This document shows positions 1 to 6,010 of a stretch of 6,986 nt of DNA, piece by piece. Origin of the DNA: Methanosarcinales archaeon (lineage in GTDB: Archaea > Halobacteriota > Methanosarcinia > Methanosarcinales > Methanogasteraceae). The position numbers were made by a program, and so were the translations under genes. Every line of letters begins with the position of its first letter. Position 1 is the first letter of the stretch. The stretch covers positions 1 through 6,986 of the forward strand of contig DAOWIV010000221.1 of NCBI GenBank assembly GCA_030640725.1, in the 5' to 3' direction. Below the pieces are notes generated by a model. The model did not search any database. It was not told the origin of the DNA and worked only from the letters and a program-made list of their open reading frames with translations.

Positions 1-381
1 ACTGTGTGTATGCCGCATGTGCGCACGCAGAGACTGCCGAATGGGGCGTCCTTAAACGTGATCGATCTTGAGCACTTTGCGCACAAGTTCACGTTCCCGC
101 CGCCCGGAAAGACGTCAGGCGAGATCCATGACCGGCTCTGTCAGGGAAATGATGATCCTGTGGTGACCCTCGGATACGGTCCTGATTTCGCTGTGATCAG
201 GTCGCGTGGCGTTCTCATGAACATCCCGCAGATGGTGCGGACCCTGCATGATGAACTCGAAGGCGCTGGCGTAAACGGCGGCGGGCATCTCGTTGTCGGG
301 AGCAGCAAGTTCGTGGAGGGGATGCGGACAGAGGTGCTGCAGCGGCTTGCTGAGATGATCGGGGGGCTCGAGGTTGCTTGA
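1..381 (+). CDS. DHH/DHHA1-family phosphoesterase, C-terminal part (5' end outside window)
   Basis: The reading frame is open from the first base and stops with TGA at 379-381, so only about the last 126 residues are visible and the true start lies upstream. The visible part resembles the DHHA1 substrate-binding domain that follows the catalytic DHH domain in RecJ-like and NrnA-like phosphoesterases: a beta-strand stretch (VVTLGYGPDFAVIRSRG), a helix, then a glycine-rich GVNGGGHLVVGSS segment with Gly-Gly-Gly-His encoded at 277-288, followed by a closing amphipathic helix. In this superfamily the GG(G)H loop contacts nucleic acid or nucleotide, and the metal-binding DHH motifs would be in the missing N-terminal part. 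The product may therefore be an archaeal RecJ-like exonuclease or a nucleotide phosphodiesterase; the fragment cannot decide. It converges on the hicB-like gene, with 53 bases between the two stop codons. The family call rests on the glycine-rich motif and the fold-like pattern, so it is moderate. Confidence 0.6.
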   Translation, partial: TVCMPHVRTQRLPNGASLNVIDLEHFAHKFTFPPPGKTSGEIHDRLCQGNDDPVVTLGYGPDFAVIRSRGVLMNIPQMVRTLHDELEGAGVNGGGHLVVGSSKFVEGMRTEVLQRLAEMIGGLEVA

Positions 382-434
382 GCTTTCGGGATCGTTCTGG
401 AAGGGCGCTGGAGGCTCGCGATCTGGAATGCCGG

Positions 435-662
435 TCAGGCGGTGACATGCTCCCCGATCACGAGGTACTCTGAAAAAGCTTGTGATACCGGAACTGGTGC
501 ATCATCTTCGATCAATCCTTTCACATGCAGTACGATTGCTTCATACATATTTTGCTCAACTTCTTCGCGTGTGCTGCCAGTTGCCACACAACCGGGCAGG
601 TCTGGCGAATATGATGAGTAGTTCCCGTCTGCTTTTTCGATAACAACTAAAAACCTGTACGT
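435..662 (-). CDS. HicB-family antitoxin, solitary and without a canonical start codon
   Basis: The frame encodes 75 residues reading TYRFLVVIEKADGNYSSYSP, then DLPGCVATGSTREEVEQNM, ending EYLVIGEHVTA before TGA at 437-435. This is the HicB-like partial RNase H fold (UPF0150): the FLVVIEKADGNYSSYSPDLPGC signature at residues 4-25, then a helix (TREEVEQNMYEAI) and the PVPVS segment near 56-60. There is no C-terminal DNA-binding domain. In complete systems HicB neutralises the HicA mRNA interferase. Here no HicA frame is seen on either side: only 53 bases lie downstream, and the upstream 440 bases contain nothing with the HicA pattern. The codon where homologues usually have ATG is ACG (662-660). 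It is preceded by ATT and ATA, and an in-frame TGA lies at 677-675, so no ATG, GTG or TTG is available near the N-terminus. An AAGGAG Shine-Dalgarno sits 6 bases before the ACG. The gene is either started from ACG or ATT or has been silenced by a point change; the rest of the frame is undamaged. Confidence 0.75.
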   Translation of the reverse strand, partial: TYRFLVVIEKADGNYSSYSPDLPGCVATGSTREEVEQNMYEAIVLHVKGLIEDDAPVPVSQAFSEYLVIGEHVTA

Positions 663-668
663 AATTAT

Positions 669-674
669 CTCCTT
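669..674 (-). promoter_or_regulatory. Shine-Dalgarno of the hicB-like gene
   Basis: On the minus strand AAGGAG reads from 674 to 669. It lies 6 bases before the ACG codon at 662-660 and 3 bases before the ATT at 665-663. The spacing to ACG is the normal one, which places the ancestral start there and suggests ATG was changed to ACG. A weak TATA-like run (ATATTAAA, about 700-693) lies upstream and would give a very short leader. Confidence 0.55.
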
Positions 675-689
675 TCAGTTAGTTTCGCC

Positions 690-1098
690 TGTTTTAATAT
701 GCTGCCTAAGGTTCCGGGAGCCAAATCGTGGCTGGAGGCTCGCAAAGCATCACCCGATAAACATCGGGTAGCGGGTGTCGCCGCAGCCACATTCACAGGG
801 CGAGCATTTCAACCACCACACTCACTAATGATACGCGTGTCTGCGATGCCGAATATGATAAATGATGACAACTCCGGATATGGTATGCACCTGATAGATG
901 ACTCCACATCCATCGCGCAGGAATTAGACCTCCGATACCGTCAGGATCGTGCGGCTTGGGGCAACCCACAGCCACACCCCTGAGCCGCTTCGGGTCGCGC
1001 ACCTGATCGCAACCGGTAGGGCGTCGCGGGGGTAGGCGTGAAGCACGTGTGCTGAAATAAACCTGACCCGATCGGCTGATCAAAAACCTCTCCGATAG
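690..1098. other. Gene-poor intergenic stretch
   Basis: No frame in this stretch looks like a real gene. A plus-strand frame beginning at 699 stays open for 94 codons, but its translation has no family pattern, is rich in scattered Pro, His and Met, and has no Shine-Dalgarno. A minus-strand frame at 793-1083 is similarly unconvincing. I see no tRNA, and no RNase P or SRP RNA signature. The only clear structure is the hairpin at 752-769. The right end carries the promoter of the histidine kinase gene. Short frames with cysteine-rich or histidine-rich words occur on both strands around 750-830, which may be chance or remnants of a decayed gene. Confidence 0.5.
752..769. repeat. Perfect 7-bp inverted repeat (hairpin)
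   Basis: ACCCGAT (752-758) and ATCGGGT (763-769) are exact reverse complements separated by AAAC, giving a stable hairpin on either strand. It is not followed by a T-run, so it does not look like a terminator. It stands about 90 bases upstream of the hicB-like gene on one side and far from the kinase gene on the other. Its role is unknown; an operator or a fragment of a decayed element are both possible. Confidence 0.5.
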
Positions 1099-1099
1099 G

Positions 1100-1147
1100 T
1101 ATAATTAGATTGAACCGTTACTGTAAAACGAAATATGTTAAGGTGAT
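1100..1147 (+). promoter_or_regulatory. Probable promoter and Shine-Dalgarno of the histidine kinase gene
   Basis: A TATA-like TATAATTA lies at 1100-1107, which would place a transcription start near 1128-1132 and give a leader of roughly 20-25 bases. AGGTGAT at 1141-1147 matches the archaeal 16S rRNA tail (a GGTGAT-type Shine-Dalgarno) and ends 5 bases before the ATG at 1153. The ribosome-binding site is clear and fixes the start; the TATA assignment is weaker because no clear purine-rich BRE precedes it. Confidence 0.5.
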
Positions 1148-1152
1148 AATAA

Positions 1153-2079
1153 ATGTACGAAATTCCACGCACAGGACTGATACTTGCACTCTTCGGAACG
1201 ATGGCGATCGCCGCCGCAAGCACAATCCCTGGATTGGGCTTGAGTTCAGCCTCGATTCTCGTGATATGGCTGGTTACACTGGTGCTGTTAGCATCTGCCG
1301 GATTTATCGCACGAGACCGCGCCCCGGCGGGGGGACTGGAACCCGAGCAGATATCAGAACGCACAAACGAATTGATTGCCGAAAACGACGAATTAAAAGA
1401 GTCGTTTGGTGAGAAAAACGAGTTTTTCACCAGAACCGTGGAGGAACTGCGCATCCCGCTGACATCGATCGACGGTCATGTAGAGTTGTTAAGGGATCGG
1501 CATCTCGGTAAGATAACAAAGGAACAAAAAGAGAGTCTGGATGCCATAGATCAGGAGATCAACCACATCACACGGATGATTATTGATATCATCGAATTTA
1601 ACAACCTTATGACAAAAAACATGCCATTAAAAGAGGAGCAAGTTTCATTTGACAGCATTATAAACGAGGTGACTGAGTATATGCAGCCAACGATCGATAT
1701 CAAGGGAATCAGGCTCCATAAAACGATATCACCGGATCTTCCGACGGTTCGTGGCGATCAGCAGCGGCTGACCCACGCATTTGCGAATGTCATCGGCAAT
1801 GCGATCAAATGCACGCTGGAAAATGACATCACCATAACCGCAGACGCCGAGAATGGCGAATTGATGATATCAATCGCAGATAGCGGCACCGGGATCCCGG
1901 AAGGTGCGCTCGATAAGGTGTTTGATCCGTTCTACAAGGTGGACGCCACATCAAAAGGAACCGGTCTCGGGCTGCCCACAGCAAAGAAGATCATCGAAAT
2001 GCATGGCGGAAGAATCTGGGCAGAGCGCAGGGGGGAAAAGAATGGAAGCATTTTCCGGTTCGCAATTCCCACCTCGTAA
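1153..2079 (+). CDS. Membrane sensor histidine kinase lacking the phospho-accepting histidine
   Basis: The 308-residue product has two N-terminal membrane helices (about 8-28 and 34-53) joined by a very short loop, a charged coiled-coil linker (63-92), a HisKA-like dimerisation helix pair (about 88-155) and a C-terminal HATPase_c domain (about 165-305). The ATP-binding boxes are intact: N box NVIGNAIKCT with Asn216, G1 box DSGTGI (243-248), F box VFDPFYKVD (256-264) and G2 box GTGLGL (269-274). The H box reads VEELRIPLTSI where the family has SHELRTPLT, so the histidine is replaced by Glu97 (codon GAG, 1441-1443). His109 is too far along the helix to replace it. The membrane loop is too small to be a ligand-binding domain, so any signal is probably sensed within the membrane or by a partner. 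No response regulator is in the window. The start is fixed by a strong Shine-Dalgarno. The gene is visibly richer in A/T than the elp3 and aminotransferase genes. It may bind ATP and act as a dimer partner or pseudokinase; that role is inference, while the kinase-family call is secure. Confidence 0.88.
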   Translation: MYEIPRTGLILALFGTMAIAAASTIPGLGLSSASILVIWLVTLVLLASAGFIARDRAPAGGLEPEQISERTNELIAENDELKESFGEKNEFFTRTVEELRIPLTSIDGHVELLRDRHLGKITKEQKESLDAIDQEINHITRMIIDIIEFNNLMTKNMPLKEEQVSFDSIINEVTEYMQPTIDIKGIRLHKTISPDLPTVRGDQQRLTHAFANVIGNAIKCTLENDITITADAENGELMISIADSGTGIPEGALDKVFDPFYKVDATSKGTGLGLPTAKKIIEMHGGRIWAERRGEKNGSIFRFAIPTS

Positions 2080-2102
2080 GTCAGTTTGGCAGCTTCCACG
2101 AA

Positions 2103-2187
2103 CCCAAAGACCCAAAGACCCACAAACCCCTGCGCGGGAGATTGCCACGGCAACAAGAAGCCATAGCGCCATAGCAAAAGTAAAAGT
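2103..2187. repeat. Cluster of short tandem word repeats between two genes
   Basis: Three different short words are each exactly doubled within 85 bases: CCCAAAGA twice (2103-2118, followed by another CCC), GCCATAGC twice (2160-2175) and AAAAGT twice (2176-2187). A small TTGCC/GGCAA hairpin (2142-2153) sits between the first and second. The stretch fills most of the 130-base gap between the kinase and the membrane protein gene. It resembles the word-repeat intergenic elements seen in many environmental prokaryotic genomes, and its purpose is unknown. Confidence 0.6.
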
Positions 2188-2209
2188 CGAAGAAAACAGA
2201 TGAATCGAC

Positions 2210-2647
2210 ATGAACCTCATTGATGTCTTTCTGGTGAGCATGAGCCCGCTTGGAGCAGGGGTCGGTGTCCCGATGGGGATCGCCTGCGGCATCGACCCTG
2301 CAGCAGTGATCGTCGTGTCCTCTATCGGGAATTTGCTGCCGATATTTCTTTTCTACCGGATTATCGATGTAATCAAGAGGTTTAAACGTATCTCGTGGTA
2401 TCTTAACAGAGCACACGAAAAGACCGAGGGATATACCACAAAATATGGTAGCATCGGAATCGTTCTGGCAACACCGACATTTGGTGGATACTTCACTGGA
2501 ATCGGCGCTGCTCTGATCGACATATCACTGCACAGGACCCTGCCCGCGCTTTTTGTGGGGCTGCTGCTTCAGGGCGCCATATTCACATGGCTAACTTACC
2601 TTGGCATCGATGCATGGGAATGTTTCAAGGGATATCTCCGGATTTGA
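2210..2647 (+). CDS. Small multi-drug export family membrane protein (PF06695-like)
   Basis: The product has 145 residues and is almost entirely hydrophobic, with three or four membrane stretches at about 5-28, 30-52, 82-104 and 112-132. The N-terminal half has the family pattern: an SMSPLGAGVGVPMGIACGI segment, where homologues have a Pro-Gly-x-Glu-type turn and IPLGIA, then SSIGNLLPIFLFYR with the conserved Gly-Asn-x-x-Pro. A basic loop (RFKRISWYLNRAHEK, about 57-71) separates the halves and a TPTFGGYFTGIGAAL motif opens the second half. The family name is historical: transport of drugs is not demonstrated for most members, and these proteins may be general small transporters or membrane stabilisers. 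ATG at 2210 is chosen because a stop codon lies in frame just before it (2201-2203). No good Shine-Dalgarno is visible. A tiny frame starting at 2200 overlaps the start and is probably meaningless. It follows the kinase gene on the same strand after 130 bases, so a functional link is possible but not shown. Confidence 0.75.
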   Translation: MNLIDVFLVSMSPLGAGVGVPMGIACGIDPAAVIVVSSIGNLLPIFLFYRIIDVIKRFKRISWYLNRAHEKTEGYTTKYGSIGIVLATPTFGGYFTGIGAALIDISLHRTLPALFVGLLLQGAIFTWLTYLGIDAWECFKGYLRI

Positions 2648-2760
2648 GGATCCGGGTAGTGGACCCGTGCATCGTGCCGTCAATGTCTGCCCCCATAACT
2701 ATGTAAGCAGCGCCGATAGGCACCGGGAAGCAGTCGATACCGTTGCCACCCGAATAAAAA

Positions 2761-2781
2761 CGATTTTTTCACAAAAAATCG
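2761..2781. terminator. A/T-rich 9-bp hairpin, possible bidirectional terminator
   Basis: CGATTTTTT (2761-2769) and AAAAAATCG (2773-2781) are perfect reverse complements around a CAC loop. Read from either strand the element gives six consecutive T residues, which suits archaeal T-rich termination. It lies 114 bases after the membrane protein gene and would stop transcription coming from either side. Confidence 0.5.
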
Positions 2782-2919
2782 AGTAAAAACTGCCCTTCGG
2801 GTGGGGGCTGGCGATACACTTTTGGCTCTTTGATATCTCGAGTGGTAGCGACCAAAATTTCCTGATTTTGATGGATTCTGTGGTTTTAAAAAGATGCCGA
2901 AAGAAGGGGCATTTCATTC

Positions 2920-2982
2920 TTTGCGTCCTTGCACCTTCGCGTCTTTGCGTTCCTCTGATATAACGCAAGGTCGCAAAGACGC
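2920..2982. repeat. TTTGCGTC-type intergenic repeat with 11-bp inverted repeat
   Basis: The left part strings together variants of one word (TTTGCGTCC, TTGCACC, TTCGCGTC, TTTGCGTTCC). The last copy, GCGTCTTTGCG at 2939-2949, is the exact reverse complement of CGCAAAGACGC at 2972-2982, with a 22-base loop. A further CGCAAGG inside the loop can pair with the CCTTGC word at 2927-2932, giving an alternative fold. Elements built from the GCAAAGACGC word are scattered in many unrelated prokaryotic genomes. They usually sit between genes and have no known function. Confidence 0.7.
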
Positions 2983-3078
2983 ACGAGATGCCCAGCAACG
3001 CGAATTGTCAGAGAACCATACTTTTTCGTAAATGAAAATGCTGCGTAGAATGACTGGATGTTACAGTGTATATGCCAT

Positions 3079-3084
3079 AAAAAA
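3079..3084 (-). terminator. T-run terminator after elp3
   Basis: On the minus strand six T residues begin 15 bases after the elp3 stop codon (TAG at 3101-3099). Archaeal transcription commonly ends at such runs without a hairpin. Confidence 0.5.
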
Positions 3085-3098
3085 GTCCTCTGGCACGC

Positions 3099-4724
3099 CT
3101 AAAGACCTTTTACCATGTACGCACCCTCTCGCACATACCCATGCTTCCGATAGTACTCACGCACGCCGATGCCACTTGTAACCGCTATTTTTTCAAATCC
3201 GTGTGCTGACGCGGTCTCTTCTGCCGCATCAAGTAGTTTCTTCCCGTAACCACGGTGCTGCCACTGGTGCTCGCCGGGACCAGTGCCTATACCCACCATA
3301 CTGCCGTACACCACCAGTTCGCGCACGAGAGCAGCGCCCGCAAGCTCAGCCCGGTGCGGGGAATGTGGGAATCGCAGCCGCAGAAACCCGATCAGGACGC
3401 CATTTGCCACGTCTTCAAACGATATGAAGTACTCGGTGCCACCACATGCTCCGTAGGTCTCGACAAGCAGTTCGATCGTCCCTGATTCCGGCACTGGCTT
3501 TATGCCGCGAAGCGTTGCATGACCGACCTCGTGGCACCGAATGCACCTGCAAAACCCCCCTTTCTGCCACAGCCGCTCCTCTGCAAGCTGGCGGATGTTG
3601 CCCTTCGTAACGCCGGCTATAACCTGCTGCGCAGGGATGTCTCGCTGAATCCGCTGCAACCGCACCCATTTTGGGAGCAGGCGTTTGATCCCTGCAAGCA
3701 GCTCCACTGCCGCGTCGTTCTCAAGCGACCTGTAGCTGCCGTCCTTCCACCACTGGTGCAGCACAGTCCCCTCGGTCACGAGCGTCGGATATATCTTCAG
3801 ATGATCCGGGCAGAATGCAGGATCGCCAAAGATCGTCTCAAACATCCGGAGATCATCATCGATATCCGATCCGGGCAGCCCGATCATCACATGGAACCCA
3901 ACCTTGATCCCGCTGTCCCGAAGCCGCTTGTTGGCATCGATTGCGTCCTGTACGGTATGCCCGCGGTTGATCAGCTTCAACACCGAATCATAAACGCTCT
4001 GAACGCCGATTTCCACCTTTGTTGCACCCATCTCGAGCAGACGGTCGATTTCATCAGTCGCCAGGGCGTCAGGTCTGGTTTCAAAGGTGATTCCGATGTT
4101 CCTGACCTGTGCAGTCTCGTTTGTGGCTATGACTGATTTCAGATCCTGATCATCCGTGTCCTGACCGCCATGTCCTGCAAAATCGTTCATAGCCGCAAGA
4201 CACCTCCTGACGAACCACTGCTGGTAATCCGGCGGTCGGGCTGTAAACGTCCCACCCATCACGATCAGTTCAGCCTTATCGACCGGATGCCCGATCTGGT
4301 GCAGCTGCCGCAGGCGGTTTTCCACCTGGGCGTAAGGATCATAGCCACACGAGATCGCACGCATGGTTGCAGGCTCTCTGCCCATGTAGCTCTGCGGCGT
4401 GTTGAAAACAGATGTAGGACCGCCCGGGCACGGAATACATGCGCCATGCGGGCATGGGTATGGCGAGGTCATCACCGCAACCACTGCAACGCCTGAAACC
4501 GTGCGAACCGGCTTTCGCTGGAGTATTGGGACCGCGAGCGCCCGCTCGTCTGCCGAACAGACTGCAAGGACGTCAGCGTTCTTTGGCAGGCTTGAGAGCT
4601 TGTATCTGGCACTGACCTGCTTCTTTGCGGTATTAAGCTCCTTTTCGGTTGTTATTTCATGATGCAGGATCTGGTCAAGGATCTCACGACAGGCGGATTC
4701 AAATAGCCGGGGGATATCATTCAT
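3099..4724 (-). CDS. elp3: Elp3: tRNA uridine-34 modification radical SAM / acetyltransferase
   Basis: The enzyme uses acetyl-CoA and a radical SAM reaction to build the carboxymethyl-type group on carbon 5 of the wobble uridine of tRNA. In archaea it works without the other Elongator subunits. The 541-residue product has an N-terminal tRNA-binding region (1-80), then the radical SAM cluster motif CPHGACIPC with Cys91, Cys96 and Cys99, followed by CPGG and the QSYMGREPATMRA signature. The core continues with FETRPDA, VEIGVQSVYDSVLKLINRGH, IGLPGSD and LQRIQRDIPA. A zinc-type linker FCRCIRCHEVGH (about 391-402) leads into a GNAT domain with the acetyl-CoA loop QHRGYG (489-494) and a YYRKHGY ending. 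The frame is open further upstream to an ATG at 4880, but that would overlap the aminotransferase gene by 83 bases. The ATG at 4724, beginning MNDIPRLFESACREIL, fits the family's start and length. No clear Shine-Dalgarno precedes it. It lies 73 bases after the aminotransferase stop and is probably in the same transcript. All key residues are present. Confidence 0.95.
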   Translation of the reverse strand: MNDIPRLFESACREILDQILHHEITTEKELNTAKKQVSARYKLSSLPKNADVLAVCSADERALAVPILQRKPVRTVSGVAVVAVMTSPYPCPHGACIPCPGGPTSVFNTPQSYMGREPATMRAISCGYDPYAQVENRLRQLHQIGHPVDKAELIVMGGTFTARPPDYQQWFVRRCLAAMNDFAGHGGQDTDDQDLKSVIATNETAQVRNIGITFETRPDALATDEIDRLLEMGATKVEIGVQSVYDSVLKLINRGHTVQDAIDANKRLRDSGIKVGFHVMIGLPGSDIDDDLRMFETIFGDPAFCPDHLKIYPTLVTEGTVLHQWWKDGSYRSLENDAAVELLAGIKRLLPKWVRLQRIQRDIPAQQVIAGVTKGNIRQLAEERLWQKGGFCRCIRCHEVGHATLRGIKPVPESGTIELLVETYGACGGTEYFISFEDVANGVLIGFLRLRFPHSPHRAELAGAALVRELVVYGSMVGIGTGPGEHQWQHRGYGKKLLDAAEETASAHGFEKIAVTSGIGVREYYRKHGYVREGAYMVKGL

Positions 4725-4797
4725 CGGAAACCGGGGGTTGTTGTCACCCGCCCATGGTGCAACCTGCAACCTGTATTTCACTGGCACGATCCCGGCA

Positions 4798-5940
4798 TCA
4801 TGCTGCCAGCACCGACCCGGCAGCCTCGATCCCGGCTCCGAAATCGGAGACGACCCCGTGCCTGTGAAGAACCGATTCAAGCATCTGGATCGTGATCAGG
4901 ATGTCCTTTGGTCCGAAGTTGCCCATGCTCCCGATCCTGAAGATGTTGCCCTTGAGATGCGCCTGCCCGCCAGCGATCAGTATCTTGTGGGCAAGCATCT
5001 CCTTCTTCATTTGATCGAATGCGATGCCCGGCGGCACCTTCATCGCTGTGACGGTGTCTGAGTACCCGCTCAGTTCATCGGGCTCTGGGAACATCTCAAT
5101 TCCCATCGCACCGGCTGCTGCGCGAACCGCTGCCGCGCCTGCAGCATGCCTCTGCATCCGTGCGGGTAGTCCCTCCTCGTGTGCGATGCGGAGCGCCTCC
5201 TGCACCGCATAGAAGAGCGGAATCGATGGCGTGTACGGTGTCTGACCCTTGTCAGCACTCTTCTTGTGCGCCTTGAGGTCCAGATAGTACGGGAATGTAT
5301 GCACATCCTCCATCTTCTCAAACGCGCGCTTGCTCACCGAGACTGCGGCAAACCCGGGCGGCGCACCGATGCACTTCTGCGAGCCAAGAATTGCTATGTC
5401 CACGCCCCATTCGTCCACAAGAACCTCGGATCCACCGATCGAGGTGATTCCGTCCATGATGAAGAGTGCATCGTGCTTTCGTGCCAGTTTCCCGACCTCC
5501 TTTGCAGGATTAAGCATCCCGACCGAGGTCTCGTTATGCACCATCGCGACCGCGTCTGCGCCCTCTTCGAGTGCGGCTGCCACGCGGTCCAGATCGATCG
5601 GATATCCCCATTCGGACTCGATCGGGACCGCGTTTCCATATAACCTGCCAATATCGCGGAACCGCTCGCCAAACTTGCCGTTCACGGGTGTAACGACTGT
5701 TTCGTCCCGATTAATCAGGTTTCCGACCGCAGCTTCCATCCCGCTGGTGCCTGAGCCGCTCAGGAGCAGGATGTCATTCTTTGTCTGGAACATGTCTGCA
5801 AAGAGCGCTCTGCACTCGCCAAACAGGTCTGCAAACTCCTCGCCGCGGTGGTTGATGACCGGTTTTGCCATCGCACGCAGGATGCGTGGCACGACCGGGA
5901 CCGGACCTGGGATCATGATCAGTGTGTCTTCTATGTTCAT
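4798..5940 (-). CDS. Class V aminotransferase, alanine/serine-glyoxylate (pyruvate) type
   Basis: The 380-residue product is a full-length fold-type I PLP enzyme of the alanine-glyoxylate / serine-pyruvate aminotransferase group, which moves an amino group between alanine or serine and a 2-oxo acid in the cytoplasm. Visible signatures are the N-terminal MIPGPVPVVPRIL, the phosphate-binding GSGTSGMEA (62-70), NETSVG (136-141), Asp163 in MDGITSIGG (contacts the pyridine nitrogen), the cofactor lysine Lys189 in GSQKCIGAPPG, TPSIPLFYA (237-245) and a C-terminal FRIGSMGN with Arg335 expected to bind the substrate carboxylate. Exact substrates cannot be read from the sequence; in methanogen relatives a role in serine, glycine or alanine metabolism is usual. 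The ATG at 5940 has a weak Shine-Dalgarno (GAGGT, 5955-5951). The gene starts 70 bases after the DUF5658-like gene ends and is followed after 73 bases by elp3. Confidence 0.93.
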   Translation of the reverse strand: MNIEDTLIMIPGPVPVVPRILRAMAKPVINHRGEEFADLFGECRALFADMFQTKNDILLLSGSGTSGMEAAVGNLINRDETVVTPVNGKFGERFRDIGRLYGNAVPIESEWGYPIDLDRVAAALEEGADAVAMVHNETSVGMLNPAKEVGKLARKHDALFIMDGITSIGGSEVLVDEWGVDIAILGSQKCIGAPPGFAAVSVSKRAFEKMEDVHTFPYYLDLKAHKKSADKGQTPYTPSIPLFYAVQEALRIAHEEGLPARMQRHAAGAAAVRAAAGAMGIEMFPEPDELSGYSDTVTAMKVPPGIAFDQMKKEMLAHKILIAGGQAHLKGNIFRIGSMGNFGPKDILITIQMLESVLHRHGVVSDFGAGIEAAGSVLAA

Positions 5941-5993
5941 GGGAACCGTAACCTCGTGTCGTTCTCGTGTTATGGGGGTTAGTGGGGATACCC

Positions 5994-5998
5994 AAAAA
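5994..5998 (-). terminator. Short T-run after the DUF5658-like gene
   Basis: Five T residues on the minus strand begin 12 bases after the stop codon of the small membrane protein gene. They lie ahead of the aminotransferase start and may end some of the transcript there. No clear TATA box lies between this point and 5940, so the aminotransferase may depend on read-through. Confidence 0.3.
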
Positions 5999-6010
5999 GT
6001 TATCGGATGC

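Larger units (their letters stand above)
2648..3098. other. Gene-free region between convergent genes
   Basis: This stretch separates the 3' ends of the plus-strand membrane protein gene and minus-strand elp3. It contains the 9-bp hairpin at 2761-2781, the word-repeat element at 2920-2982 and the T-run after elp3 at 3079-3084. Open frames exist near its left end on both strands (plus to 2786, minus 2628-2768), but they overlap each other and lack starts. I see no RNA gene. Confidence 0.55.

Noticed and set aside
862..901. Possible C/D box small RNA (ATGATGA at 862, CTGA at 891, AGATGA at 896)
   Set aside because: The spacing between the C-like and D'-like boxes is 22 bases, too long for an archaeal C/D guide RNA, and no closing D box follows at the right distance.
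699..983. 94-codon plus-strand frame starting MLPKVPGAK, which resembles the first residues of HicA
   Set aside because: The likeness stops after about nine residues. The HicA features (the helix after the start, a Gly-Ser-His motif and the closing helix) are missing, and the frame is divergent from hicB with no ribosome-binding site.
2200..2223. Eight-codon frame overlapping the start of the exporter-like gene
   Set aside because: It has no ribosome-binding site or conserved content; overlaps of this size arise by chance.
3519..4136. 205-codon plus-strand frame opposite elp3
   Set aside because: It is fully antisense to the conserved core of elp3, has no family pattern, and is explained by the codon usage of the real gene.
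4725..4880. N-terminal extension of Elp3 to an upstream ATG at 4880
   Set aside because: It would overlap the end of the aminotransferase gene by 83 bases. Its residues have no Elp3 character, and the MNDIPRLFES start at 4724 fits the family length and N-terminus.
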